From contig NZ_DKGQ01000013.1 in NCBI RefSeq assembly GCF_002453355.1, positions 29,818 through 93,817 on the forward strand: a stretch of DNA of 64,000 nt, given 5' to 3'. Below the pieces are notes generated by a model, which did not search any database, was not told where the DNA came from, and saw only the letters and a program-made list of their open reading frames with translations. The DNA comes from Psychrobacter sp. UBA6766. Its GTDB lineage: Bacteria > Pseudomonadota > Gammaproteobacteria > Pseudomonadales > Moraxellaceae. Both the position numbers and the translations under genes were made by a program. This document shows, in pieces, positions 8,839 to 17,726 of the stretch. Each line of letters begins with the position of its first letter. The first letter of the stretch is position 1.

Positions 8839-9918
8839 ATGTTCTCACCGTCTAAGCTGCATTCTGGAAAAACTGGCTCGGCAGAAAAGAGTATTCCTAA
8901 AAATGGCACTTTAAAAGACAACAGCCATGCAAATACTTCTAACCAAAGCCGATTAGCTCAGCTTTGGGCATTTATCGCCAGTCATCCAAAATCCATTGCC
9001 GCCGTTATATTATTTATCTCGATGGTCCTATTTTTGACGATCAACGTCAACGGTCATTGGGATTTCGCCCTGCCATTACGTGGTAAAAAATTGCTGGCAC
9101 TGATGGTTGTCGGCTATGCGATTGGTGTATCAACGCTACTGTTTCAAACCTTAACGCACAATCCTATTCTAACGCCGTCACTGTTAGGCTTTGACTCGCT
9201 ATATGTGTTATTGCAAAGCTTACTGGTGTTCTTCTTGGGCACCATTAGCTTTACCAGTATCAATCCTATCGTGAAATTTACCCTCGAAATCGTCCTCATG
9301 TTTGGTGCATCGTTACTATTATTTCGAGTATTATTTTCAAAAAGCAGTCAGGATTTGACGCGACTTATCTTGGTAGGCGTTATCTTTGGCGTGTTGTTTC
9401 GCAGCTTATCGGCGCTGATTGCACGGCTTATTAACCCCGATGATTTTGTGGTTGTACAATCGGCCAGTTACGCGCAGTTTAATACCGTCAATCCGCAGCT
9501 TTTGGGCATTAGCTTTGTTATTTGCGTCATCAGTGCACTGTTTATCTGGCGCTGGCGATATCAATGCGATGTCTTAATGCTAGGCAAATCGCAAGCGATT
9601 AACCTCGGTATCGACTATCAACGCCTCGCTTTTGGGCTATTAACAATCATCGCGGTATTGGTCGCTACTGCTACCGCCTTAGTCGGTCCAGTGACCTTTT
9701 TTGGTTTACTCGTCTGCGCCTTGACCAATCGTATCGCGCGGCATATGTATCATAGTGAGCGTCTGATATTGGTCAGCTTGGTGGCGATGATTTGCTTGGT
9801 TCTTGGTCAAACCATATTTGAGCAGGTGCTCGGCATGGCAGGCGTATTGTCAGTCGTGATTGAACTGGCGGGCGGCTTGGTATTTCTATTATTAATATTT
9901 ATGACCTATCGCCGTTAA
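8839..9918 (+). CDS. iron-siderophore ABC transporter permease (FecCD family, second copy)
   Basis: Second channel subunit of the importer, 359 residues. A soluble basic N-terminus (about 1-45) precedes a multi-helix FecCD domain. Family landmarks include LRGKKLLALMVVGYAIGVSTLLFQTLTHNP (about 80-110) and TATALVGPVTFFGLLVCALTNRIARHM (about 268-296), the coupling segment that docks on the ATPase. GTISFTSINPIVKF forms a loop between helices. It starts at ATG 8839 after a GGATTT stretch. Its partner permease lies just upstream and the ATPase 54 bases downstream, consistent with one operon. Confidence 0.92.
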   Translation: MFSPSKLHSGKTGSAEKSIPKNGTLKDNSHANTSNQSRLAQLWAFIASHPKSIAAVILFISMVLFLTINVNGHWDFALPLRGKKLLALMVVGYAIGVSTLLFQTLTHNPILTPSLLGFDSLYVLLQSLLVFFLGTISFTSINPIVKFTLEIVLMFGASLLLFRVLFSKSSQDLTRLILVGVIFGVLFRSLSALIARLINPDDFVVVQSASYAQFNTVNPQLLGISFVICVISALFIWRWRYQCDVLMLGKSQAINLGIDYQRLAFGLLTIIAVLVATATALVGPVTFFGLLVCALTNRIARHMYHSERLILVSLVAMICLVLGQTIFEQVLGMAGVLSVVIELAGGLVFLLLIFMTYRR

Positions 9919-9972
9919 AGATGATTTTTTAAGACGCAACGGGTTAAAACTTTTCTAAAAACAAGAATTGCT

Positions 9973-10743
9973 ATGATTAAAATAAATAATATTTCTCATC
10001 ATATTGGCAAACAGCAAATCCTGCATGACATTACTCTGTCTTTGCCGCCCTCCCAAGTTATCGCTCTAATAGGGCCGAATGGCGCGGGAAAATCGACGTT
10101 GTTTTCAGTGATGGCCCGCTTACAGCCGCTGCAATCTGGGCAAGTCAGTTTCGTTGTAGGTAATGAGGAGCATGATATCGCCAATTGCCCTGTGCGCATG
10201 CTGTCTAAGACAGTGGCAATGCTTGGGCAAGACAATCAAGTACAAGGCCGACTGCGCGTGCACGAGCTGTTAATGTTTGGGCGCTATCCTTACCATCAAG
10301 GACAACCAACGGCTGATGATCAGCAAAAAGTGCAAGAGATTATCGAACGCTTTGAGCTTGAGCCGTTAGCCGAGCGCTTTTTATCAACGCTCTCTGGTGG
10401 CCAACGTCAACGCGTGCTGATTGCAATGATTGTTTGCCAAGATACGCCGTACCTACTCCTTGATGAACCGCTCAACAATCTAGATATGTATCATGCTGGC
10501 CGTCTGATGCGTGAGCTGCGTGAGTTGAGCCATACTGAGCAAAAAACTGTGGTGATTGTCTTGCACGACATCAATCAAGCCGCACAATTTGCCGATACGG
10601 TAGTGACCATGAAAGAGGGTCGCGTACTGGCGACAGGCGCGCCTGTTGATGTCCTTACGCATGAAACGATGAGAGAATTATATAACGTCGATGTGACCGT
10701 ACTTAATCATCAAGGCCGACCAGTGATTGTGGATACGGTTTAA
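9973..10743 (+). CDS. siderophore ABC transporter ATP-binding protein
   Basis: Energy-coupling ATPase of the siderophore importer, 256 residues. The Walker A motif is GPNGAGKST at 34-42, the signature is LSGGQRQRV near 140, and Walker B is YLLLDEPLNNLD near 160. The H-loop His lies in VVIVLHDINQA. The pattern matches FepC/FhuC/CeuD-type ATPases. It closes the operon; about 50 bases later the convergent PepSY gene ends. The gap holds a 13-14 base direct repeat (ttaatcgttaatt twice, near 10770-10797) and no obvious terminator hairpin. Confidence 0.95.
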   Translation: MIKINNISHHIGKQQILHDITLSLPPSQVIALIGPNGAGKSTLFSVMARLQPLQSGQVSFVVGNEEHDIANCPVRMLSKTVAMLGQDNQVQGRLRVHELLMFGRYPYHQGQPTADDQQKVQEIIERFELEPLAERFLSTLSGGQRQRVLIAMIVCQDTPYLLLDEPLNNLDMYHAGRLMRELRELSHTEQKTVVIVLHDINQAAQFADTVVTMKEGRVLATGAPVDVLTHETMRELYNVDVTVLNHQGRPVIVDTV

Positions 10744-10789
10744 GTACGGCCTATCTTGTGATTGATTTTTAATCGTTAATTCTTAATCG

Positions 10790-12190
10790 TTAATTTTTCA
10801 TGGTCGTTTTGAACAGGCGCTTTGAAAAGTCGTTCTTAACTGTTAATTTCTGCCTTTGCTTTAATCGACTCTGATGACCTTTGGCCCATAGATAAAAACC
10901 TGTAGCGGACAAAATAGCCACGGTCAATCCTATCATTGCTAAAAATATTTGATAAAGTAGATGATTGATACCGTGACTAATATGTCCCATATGCAGCGTC
11001 GATAACCATTGATCGATCTTATTACCAAAGGTGCTTTGATAACCGAAATTGACCTTTTCGACTTTACCAGCCGCCGCATGCACTGTGATAGACGAAGCGC
11101 CACCGTGCGTGCCGACATCTTTATCCGTTTTAAAGCGCATTTGCCATTGCCCTTCTTCCGAAAGCCAGCGTATGCCTAATGGCTGCTGAACGGTTACGCC
11201 GTTTTTTTGCGCAGCAATATGCGCTTGCTTCCTTAAATACGCAATACTATTCGCTTTATTAACAAAAGCATCACTACCTGTCTCAGTGCTTATTGATGCA
11301 ACGGCTGACATAGCCTGCACGTTCGATTTATCTGCTGTTTTTGCTTGGTTTTTCTCCCTGCCTTTAGCCTCTCTACCTTCAAATCCGACCACTGCTTGCA
11401 TCACAGGTTGATAGACCGATTTTAAATTAAAACCGACACTCGACCACGCAATGACAAATAGCATCAGCCACAGCCATAAACCAAAAGCGTGATGTAAATC
11501 ATAATTGAGCTTAAAGGTATTGGTTTTGCGGCGGATTTTCCACGCCGGCAGCCAGCGCTTAATAAAAGACGTGCGTTTTTTAGGCGCAGTTTTAGATACA
11601 GTTTTCTGCAATGCTTTTTTACCGTTAACGGCTCTAGGAAAGGTTAAATAAAAACCAATAAAGCAATTAATCGTCCAAATAAGCGCAATCACACCTAACA
11701 GCAACTTACCAATATCACCGAGCAATAAATCACGGTGCAACCAAAACACTTTCCACATGGTATTGCGCCATGCCCATTCATCTTTATCACGCGTTCCTAC
11801 GATATCGCCGTTATAAGGGTTTACATAAACCTCTTGAAACGGGGCTTTAGGTTGATTTTTAGCGCTTTGACCTCGAACTCTATCGACTGAAAATACCGCA
11901 GATTTATCCGCTTCTAATGACGTTGGCATACTAGAAAAATTGTATTCTGGATAGGCGGCGACCACCTTATCGTGCAACCCTGCAATAGGAAGCTGCGGCG
12001 TATCTTGCCGCTCAATCTGTACCAATTGATGATTAAACACATCATCCAACTCGTCATGGAAAGCCAATAACGAGCCAGTAAGACCCGCTATGATTAAAAA
12101 GCCTGCCATCACAAGCCCAGTATAACGATGAATCCAAAGACAAATACGGCGCATATTCAATACAAAAGAAGATAATGAAAGTGAAGTCAT
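10790..12190 (-). CDS. PepSY-associated transmembrane protein (possible ferric-siderophore reductase)
   Basis: A 466-residue membrane protein of the PepSY-TM family (PiuB/FegB type). The N-terminal helix (about 16-46) has IHRYTGLVMAGFLIIAGLTGSLLAFHDELD, the hallmark start of the family, with His residues able to bind heme. Further helices lie near 150-180, 240-262 and 420-445. Periplasmic PepSY regions contain long Lys/Ala/Gln-rich stretches. Such proteins are often encoded beside TonB-dependent receptors and are thought to reduce or release iron at the inner membrane; that role is inferred here. It follows the receptor gene on the same strand, separated by a hairpin at 12288-12318 that may lower its expression. 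Confidence 0.85.
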   Translation of the reverse strand: MTSLSLSSFVLNMRRICLWIHRYTGLVMAGFLIIAGLTGSLLAFHDELDDVFNHQLVQIERQDTPQLPIAGLHDKVVAAYPEYNFSSMPTSLEADKSAVFSVDRVRGQSAKNQPKAPFQEVYVNPYNGDIVGTRDKDEWAWRNTMWKVFWLHRDLLLGDIGKLLLGVIALIWTINCFIGFYLTFPRAVNGKKALQKTVSKTAPKKRTSFIKRWLPAWKIRRKTNTFKLNYDLHHAFGLWLWLMLFVIAWSSVGFNLKSVYQPVMQAVVGFEGREAKGREKNQAKTADKSNVQAMSAVASISTETGSDAFVNKANSIAYLRKQAHIAAQKNGVTVQQPLGIRWLSEEGQWQMRFKTDKDVGTHGGASSITVHAAAGKVEKVNFGYQSTFGNKIDQWLSTLHMGHISHGINHLLYQIFLAMIGLTVAILSATGFYLWAKGHQSRLKQRQKLTVKNDFSKRLFKTTMKN

Positions 12191-12287
12191 GAGTGCTGAT
12201 TCTTTATGAATATATAGGGTTAATGGTGGTAGAGCCGAAGCGTAATTTTTAAAAAGAAGGCTTAAGTGCCAAAAAATGGTGATAAAA

Positions 12288-12320
12288 AAGCCAGCTCTTT
12301 TTTATAAAAAGCTGGCTTCT
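12288..12320 (-). terminator. hairpin after the TonB-dependent receptor gene
   Basis: AAGCCAGCT (12288-12296) pairs exactly with AGCTGGCTT (12310-12318), with A-rich flanks that become U-rich on the minus transcript. It lies between the receptor stop and the PepSY gene, so it may be a partial terminator inside an operon. Confidence 0.7.
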
Positions 12321-12345
12321 TTGCTACTAGAAAATAAATGCAGGC

Positions 12346-14421
12346 TTAAAACTGATACGTCAATGACGCTTTGATATTACGACCTGGCTCAAAGTCAGTG
12401 CTATCATCTTTTAGAGGATCGAATCTTGAAGCATGACTGGCATAAGTTTCATCAAAGATATTATACACGCCAACCGTGGCTTTTAGACCTTCTACTTGTG
12501 TTGGCAAGTAGCTCATAAAGATATCATGAACGTCATAGCTTGGTTTTTTAATTTCTGTAACTTCTCCTCTACTTATAAAGGTCTGTGTGACAGGGGCGAC
12601 ATAGGTGCTGCGCCAGCCAAGCTCAGTGGTATCGGTTGGCTGATAGGCCAAATTGACCATGTATTTATCACCAGCATCTGCGGCTGATCCTGTTTGTGAA
12701 TAAAAACTGTAACCTGTATCTTCACCCTTACTACGAGCATGAGCGTAGCTTAATCCCATGCTGAAGTTATTCATTTTATAATCAGCGGCCAGCTCAACAC
12801 CTTTGATTTTATAATCTTCATCCTTATTGACCGCACCTTGGCAATCATTTCCAAGATTTGGTCCACAGCTTAGACCTGAGCGTATAAATTCAATATAGTT
12901 TTCGATATTGGTTTCAAAATACTTACCGCTTAATTGTAGCGCATCATTAGCCGTGGTGAGATCGCGCAAGGTTGTGACGATACCCACTTCGGTATTATCG
13001 CCCTCTTCTGCTTTTAAATCGTTATTAACGACAGTGCCAGCACCATCTCGATTGAAAATAGCTTGGCTTAAATCTGGGCCATTGAACAGCTGAGTATAGC
13101 TAGCAAAAACCTGTGTACGTGGCGCAATCTCGTAGCTTGCTGCTAGCGCACCGACGACATTATCATACGTTTTACCACCAGCAACAAAATCTGGCGCTTC
13201 ATAACGGTCATAACGCACGCCTGGCGTTAGGCTGAATTTGCCCATTTGCCATTGGTCTTCTAAATAAACTGACGTATTTTTAGCACTATCTTCCCCTGAT
13301 GCGGGCAGTTTTGTTGAACGGTCTTTAGCGGTGTAAAAATCTGACTGTTTTTTATAGTGCTCTAACCCTGCGATCAGTTTATGGCGTCCTGAGGCTTCAT
13401 CAATCACACTGGTGTTTTCGATTTTACCGCCAGTGGTTTTTACTTTTGCATCCCAATCATAGCCTGGCGATGTTTTCGGGTCATTATCACGCGAAATTTG
13501 GGTCTCGGTTTGATAAATAGTGGTATCAACGTCGATAAGCGAGCTTGCTGGGTTAAAGTTATAATCAAGCGTATACGTATCACGCTTTACTTTTTGCGGG
13601 ATTGGATCATCGCCGAGGCTTGGAAAATCTGGGCGGAATGGAAAGGTCCCTTCTTTATCAGTTCGGCTAAAGCTTGCGCCTACATGATGGTCCTCACCAA
13701 CATAAGCACCAGCTTTTAATAAGAAGCTCTCGCTCTCACTGTCTTCAAACAACTCACGGCCTTCGCCGTCTTCACCCGAGCTGGTATCACGCTTACCATA
13801 ATAGGCCAATAAATCGACATTATCAGATGGGGCGCCAAAAACCGTGGCTGACGTCAGTAGCTCATCATTATTACTGGCATAACCTGCTTTTAGCTTGGCA
13901 CCAATCTTTTGACCTGGTTTGAGTAAGTCAGCGGCATCGACCGTTTTAAAAGCAACCGCGCCGCCAAGTGCATCATTACCGAGCGTGACAGAATTATTAC
14001 CCACTGCCACATCCGCTTGCTTAAGCAAATCAGGATCAATGGTAATGTCGCCCATATGATAGAACAGCTTACCTTCTTGACGCGCGCCATCAATAGTGAC
14101 TTTTAGGTTGCTGTCTTCAAGACCGCGAATACGAATACGCTGATTGACCGATGAAGTACCCCCTATGGTCACACCTGGAACGACATTTAAAAAATCACTC
14201 AAATGACTTGCTTGCTGAGCTGGCGTATAGTCTTCCACATCAACGTTATCTTCTTGTACTTTTTCACGAACTGAACTGTTAGCAGTCACCGTGATGGTTT
14301 GTAAAGTAGTACTAGGCAATTTCTCTGCCGCAACCGCTAGCTGTGACCACAGGACTGCCGAAACAGCGACCGATAAGACCTTTAATGGCTTAGAAAATGT
14401 GGCTGACTTGACTTCGCGCAT
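12346..14421 (-). CDS. TonB-dependent outer-membrane receptor, CopB/FetA-like
   Basis: Outer-membrane iron-complex receptor of 691 residues. The signal peptide ends near AVAA (about 32). A TonB-box-like LQTITVTAN follows, then the plug with RIRGLEDSNLKVTIDGARQ and the VAVGNNSVTLGNDALGGAVAFKTVDAADLL segment, which recalls Neisseria FetA/FrpB and Moraxella CopB. The 22-strand barrel ends in aromatic Phe (LTYQF). One extracellular loop holds a Cys pair about 10 residues apart (SCGPNLGNDC). The nearby FatB-type ABC operon mirrors the neisserial fetA-fetB arrangement, which favours a xenosiderophore; a heme or hemoglobin ligand cannot be excluded. Confidence 0.88.
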   Translation of the reverse strand: MREVKSATFSKPLKVLSVAVSAVLWSQLAVAAEKLPSTTLQTITVTANSSVREKVQEDNVDVEDYTPAQQASHLSDFLNVVPGVTIGGTSSVNQRIRIRGLEDSNLKVTIDGARQEGKLFYHMGDITIDPDLLKQADVAVGNNSVTLGNDALGGAVAFKTVDAADLLKPGQKIGAKLKAGYASNNDELLTSATVFGAPSDNVDLLAYYGKRDTSSGEDGEGRELFEDSESESFLLKAGAYVGEDHHVGASFSRTDKEGTFPFRPDFPSLGDDPIPQKVKRDTYTLDYNFNPASSLIDVDTTIYQTETQISRDNDPKTSPGYDWDAKVKTTGGKIENTSVIDEASGRHKLIAGLEHYKKQSDFYTAKDRSTKLPASGEDSAKNTSVYLEDQWQMGKFSLTPGVRYDRYEAPDFVAGGKTYDNVVGALAASYEIAPRTQVFASYTQLFNGPDLSQAIFNRDGAGTVVNNDLKAEEGDNTEVGIVTTLRDLTTANDALQLSGKYFETNIENYIEFIRSGLSCGPNLGNDCQGAVNKDEDYKIKGVELAADYKMNNFSMGLSYAHARSKGEDTGYSFYSQTGSAADAGDKYMVNLAYQPTDTTELGWRSTYVAPVTQTFISRGEVTEIKKPSYDVHDIFMSYLPTQVEGLKATVGVYNIFDETYASHASRFDPLKDDSTDFEPGRNIKASLTYQF

Positions 14422-14580
14422 AACACACTCACTCTTCTTACTATTAGGATTAAAGTGCTACTTCTAAAAGTAGTTTGGGATTTTGCTTTCTTATTCTTTC
14501 TTAAAACATTTGTCATTTTCTGATTTATAGCCCTTACTAAATCAAAAGACTCACATAAGAATGACATGATTAACACTAAT

Positions 14581-14599
14581 GATAATGATTAGCATTTAA
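14581..14599. promoter_or_regulatory. Fur-like box upstream of the receptor gene
   Basis: GATAATGATTAGCATTTAA matches the Fur consensus at 14 of 19 positions by hand, with the first nine bases exact. It is 160 bases upstream of the receptor start, so either the leader is long or the box is part of a larger operator. Confidence 0.65.
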
Positions 14600-15124
14600 A
14601 TTATGACAGGCATAATAACGAAGTATTAACAATTTGGCAATAAATAAAATGAGAAATTTATTTTAGTAAAATGGGCAAAAGCACGAAGGTTAAAGAATGT
14701 CTTTGAGTGACTGTTTACAAACGATTAACGCCAGCCATTGTTTTGCTTGAGATAAGCGCGACGATATTCGTTTAAATCATGATGATGAAATAAATAAACC
14801 CCTTAGTAGCAAAAAAAACATTGCAATAAGCAAGGCTTTCACTATACCCTTAGATAGCTGACTAATTAGTCAGGTTTTAAACTACGATGTTTGGCAATAT
14901 TAATAAATAATGGTGACCTGCTTTTATTTATTAGCACACGGACCAGTGCGACTCTCTGTTGGACAACTGGTAATAAATAGATAGTAGATAAGGTGCATGA
15001 CAAGAGATAACTAAGAGCTTTTATTCTCAAATAAGATTCTTTCTTCTCAAGTCATCTCCTTTACTACGCTGTTTAAGTCTGTCTGCAGAGATTGGACTAA
15101 AAGTCACTTTAGGAGGAAGCCAAA
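14600..15124. other. intergenic region and long leader of the nucleobase permease gene
   Basis: About 525 bases between the Fur-like box and the permease. It contains a RutR-type palindrome at 14858-14873, then a 10-base inverted repeat TAATAAATAA (14901-14910) with TTATTTATTA (14924-14933), and ACCAGT near 14942 facing ACTGGT near 14967. These suggest a structured 5' leader of roughly 250 bases. The strong AGGAGG ribosome site ends a few bases before the permease ATG. No convincing ORF. I could not match it to a known riboswitch class. Confidence 0.5.
14858..14873. promoter_or_regulatory. RutR-type operator upstream of the nucleobase permease
   Basis: A perfect 16-base palindrome, CTGACTAATTAGTCAG, followed by GTTTTAAAC. 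The half-site TGAC..GTCA and the shared right flank CAGGTTT link it to the site at 17499-17514 beside the RutR-like regulator. It lies about 250 bases before the permease start. Confidence 0.65.
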
Positions 15125-16558
15125 ATGAGTGAAGTTACTCAAGGAAACCCTGATTTATTATATGGACTGCATGATCGTCCCGCCCCTGCAAAAGCATTTT
15201 TAGGAGCGGTACAGCATGTACTTGCCGCTTTCGTGGGGATTATTACGCCATCCTTAATCATTGGCGGTGCTTTGGGTTTGGGAGAGCATATCCCCTACCT
15301 TATTAGTATGTCGTTGATGGTATCAGGGGTCGCCACCTTTATTCAGACTCGCAAGGTAGGGCCGATCGGCTCCGGATTGATGGCTTTACAAGGCACGAGT
15401 TTTGGTTTTTTAGCTGCCGTCCTTGCCGCAGGGTTTGTGGTAAAAAATAAAGGCGGTAGCCCAGAGGAGATTCTCTCTGTCATCTTTGGGGTATCGTTCT
15501 TCGGCGCGTTTGTTGAGATATTTTTAAGCCAGTTTATCACTAAGCTCAAATCTTTGATGAGCCCTATCGTCACCGGCTGTGTTATTGTTACGATTGGTCT
15601 GTCTTTAACCAAAACAGGCCTGACCGATTTGGCAGGCGGGGTTGGCGCAGAAAACTTTGGTAGTATGGAGAACTTATTATTGGGCGGTGGTGTTCTGGTC
15701 AGTGTGGTACTGATCAGTATCGTCAATAATAAAGTGATTCGCTCGAGTGCTATTTTTATCGGTCTGATGCTTGGTTTAATTGCAGCGATGTTTATGGGCC
15801 GTATTGACTTTTCTTTAGTCTCTGAAGCGCCTTTACTGACCGTGCCTATCCCCTTTAAATACGGTTTAAGCTTCGATTGGCAAGCGTTTATTCCGATTGC
15901 CTTTATGTATATCATTACCAGTATTGAGACATCAGGCGATTTGACAGCCACCTCAATGATTTCAGGCGAACCTATTCAAGGTCCTGTCTATGAAAAACGC
16001 ATCAAAGGCGGCGTGCTAGGTGACGGGGTTAATTCGTGGATTGCAGCGGTATTTAATACCTTTCCTGTGACTACCTTTAGCCAAAATAACGGCGTGATTC
16101 AAATGACGGGTATCGCAAGTCGCTACGTTGGTTTTTATGTGGCCGCGATATTATTTACCATGGGATTGTTCCCTATCCTTGGTGCTATCTTTACGCAACT
16201 GCCAAAGCCCGTCGTTGGCGGCGTGACACTGTTGATGTTTGCAACCGTCGCAACCGCAGGTATTCGAATCTTATCAACGGTAAACTTTACCCATCGTAAT
16301 ATCTTAATTATTGCAACCTCGCTCGGCTTATCGATGGGTATTGCGTTTGTCCCTGATGTGTTTGCTCAAACGCCACAGCTGTTTCGCAATATTTTTGGCT
16401 CGGCAGTGACTATGTCAGGTATCGTCGCTATCACATTAGACATGATCTTGCCAAAGAACTATGGCGTCGAGTTTGATACGTCTGATCAGCATATTGAAGA
16501 TGGTCTAAAGCCAGTTCGCGTGTTGCCTGAAAGTGAAGTTGGAGGTCAAGCGTTATAA
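15125..16558 (+). CDS. NCS2-family urate/xanthine permease
   Basis: Proton-coupled nucleobase importer of 477 residues with about 12-14 hydrophobic helices. NCS2 landmarks are visible: QHVLAAFVGIITPSLIIGGALGL (about 30-52), the GPIGSGLMALQGTSFGFL signature (about 79-96), and EPIQGPVYEKRIKGGVLGDGVNSWIAAVFNTFPVTTFSQNNGVIQMTG (about 282-330). The SQNNG motif is typical of xanthine/uric acid (UacT/PucK-like) members rather than uracil carriers. Strong AGGAGG site. Placed beside urate-oxidising genes with a regulator-type palindrome upstream, so urate import is the likely role. Confidence 0.92.
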   Translation: MSEVTQGNPDLLYGLHDRPAPAKAFLGAVQHVLAAFVGIITPSLIIGGALGLGEHIPYLISMSLMVSGVATFIQTRKVGPIGSGLMALQGTSFGFLAAVLAAGFVVKNKGGSPEEILSVIFGVSFFGAFVEIFLSQFITKLKSLMSPIVTGCVIVTIGLSLTKTGLTDLAGGVGAENFGSMENLLLGGGVLVSVVLISIVNNKVIRSSAIFIGLMLGLIAAMFMGRIDFSLVSEAPLLTVPIPFKYGLSFDWQAFIPIAFMYIITSIETSGDLTATSMISGEPIQGPVYEKRIKGGVLGDGVNSWIAAVFNTFPVTTFSQNNGVIQMTGIASRYVGFYVAAILFTMGLFPILGAIFTQLPKPVVGGVTLLMFATVATAGIRILSTVNFTHRNILIIATSLGLSMGIAFVPDVFAQTPQLFRNIFGSAVTMSGIVAITLDMILPKNYGVEFDTSDQHIEDGLKPVRVLPESEVGGQAL

Positions 16559-16606
16559 TTGAGATAGGGTTTAATTAAGCACAGATGCTTATCTTTACTA
16601 CATTAT

Positions 16607-16660
16607 CAAACCGTCTTTACGATAAAGCATGAATATGGCTAGTATCGTAAAGACGGTTTG
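16607..16660. repeat. 18-base perfect inverted repeat between convergent genes
   Basis: CAAACCGTCTTTACGATA (16607-16624) is exactly repeated in inverse at 16643-16660 with an 18-base spacer. It separates the permease stop from the regulator stop, so a bidirectional terminator is the simplest reading. A run of T does not follow, which is unusual for an intrinsic terminator. Confidence 0.75.
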
Positions 16661-16702
16661 ACCTTTGACCTCAATAAGAACTAAGACACCTCTTAATATC
16701 AG

Positions 16703-17407
16703 CTATTCAAGTCCGCAACCGCGAAGGATAAACGGTATTAAGAAGTCAGCCGCGCGCGCTTCATCTTGCTTGTCATAAGCGTCTTTTTGCATAAGACCGA
16801 CGATTTCTGTTTCAAATTCTGCATAACGCTGCGTCGTTGCCCAAATCAAAATCAATAATTGTAATGGGTCAGCGATACCAATTCGGCCTTGCTCATGCCA
16901 TATTTTCATTACTTGAGACTTATCAAGCGCCCACTCTTTCATGGTTGTCGACATAAAATCATGCAGATGCGGCGCGCCGCCGATGACTTCTAAAGCAAAC
17001 AATTTATGACGATTTGGGTGCGCAAATGCTTGATGTAATTTGGTTCGCACAAATTTTTCTATCACAGTTTTTGGGTCACTGTCGACCGTCATCGTCACCA
17101 ATCCTTCATTCCATTCTTGAATGATAGAGCGCAAGACCATTTTGTAGAGATTCTTTTTGTTTTTAAAGTAGTAATGAACATTGGCTTTTGGCAGTCCTGC
17201 TCGATCAGCAATTCCTTGCATCGTCGCGCCGCGATAGCTTTGTAGTACAAACTCCTCTTCTGCTGCCGCCAAAATCACCGCTTGGTTTTGTGCACGGATA
17301 TCTTGCTGATTGCGATGAACGGCGTTCTCAGAAGCGGACGATTGGGACGTTTTATCAGGTTGGGTCATAAGATTAACCATTAAATAGGATGGTGAATAAG
17401 TAGCCAT
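16703..17407 (-). CDS. RutR-like TetR-family regulator of urate catabolism
   Basis: TetR-family repressor with an N-terminal helix-turn-helix and a ligand domain. The DNA-binding region reads AVILAAAEEEFVLQSYRGATMQGIADRAGLPKANVHYYFKNKKNLYKMVL. The C-terminal half shares with E. coli RutR the order of KLFALEVIGGAPHLHDF and, near the end, IWATTQRYAEFE, so a pyrimidine or purine-like ligand is plausible. The start is uncertain: GTG 17422, ATG 17407 (with a GGA upstream) and later ATGs at 17380 and 17368 all keep the domain. It is divergent from uraD with a RutR-type operator 90 bases upstream, implying autoregulation. Confidence 0.88.
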   Translation of the reverse strand: MATYSPSYLMVNLMTQPDKTSQSSASENAVHRNQQDIRAQNQAVILAAAEEEFVLQSYRGATMQGIADRAGLPKANVHYYFKNKKNLYKMVLRSIIQEWNEGLVTMTVDSDPKTVIEKFVRTKLHQAFAHPNRHKLFALEVIGGAPHLHDFMSTTMKEWALDKSQVMKIWHEQGRIGIADPLQLLILIWATTQRYAEFETEIVGLMQKDAYDKQDEARAADFLIPFILRGCGLE

Positions 17408-17422
17408 ATTCCAACATATCAC

Positions 17423-17726
17423 TGGGTCAATAAACCAATTTAATTTTTGATATGTAGAAAATATAACCAGTCAGTAAAAAATATTTTGCACAAAACAGTT
17501 GACCAAATGGTCAGGTTTAAGCAGAATGGGATATAATAAACCAATTACCAGCCAATCGATACTGCTTTAGCGTGTGTTTGTATCACAAAGAAAATCGATG
17601 CTTCGCTATTATAGCGAGTAATTAAAACGTATTAATAACAACGTCGCCATTAAAAACAGTCATTAAAAAACAGTTATCAAAGCTTAAGCATTAAACGCTT
17701 TAGACTTAAAAGAAAAGGATGTCACT
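17423..17726. other. divergent control region between regulator and uraD
   Basis: About 300 A/T-rich bases holding the RutR-type operator at 17499-17514 and a half-site-like CCAGTCAG at 17467-17474. The right half has imperfect direct repeats of the form CATTAAAAACAGT (near 17650-17675). No ORF is convincing. Confidence 0.45.
17499..17514. promoter_or_regulatory. RutR-type operator in the regulator/uraD divergent region
   Basis: TTGACCAAATGGTCAG fits the recalled E. coli RutR consensus TTGACCAnnTGGTCAA at all fixed positions but the last. It lies upstream of both the RutR-like gene and the divergent uraD, a position fit for control of both. Confidence 0.75.

Noticed and set aside
14874..15124. 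Purine riboswitch in the permease leader
   Set aside because: I could not find the conserved core of the known class, only simple inverted repeats.
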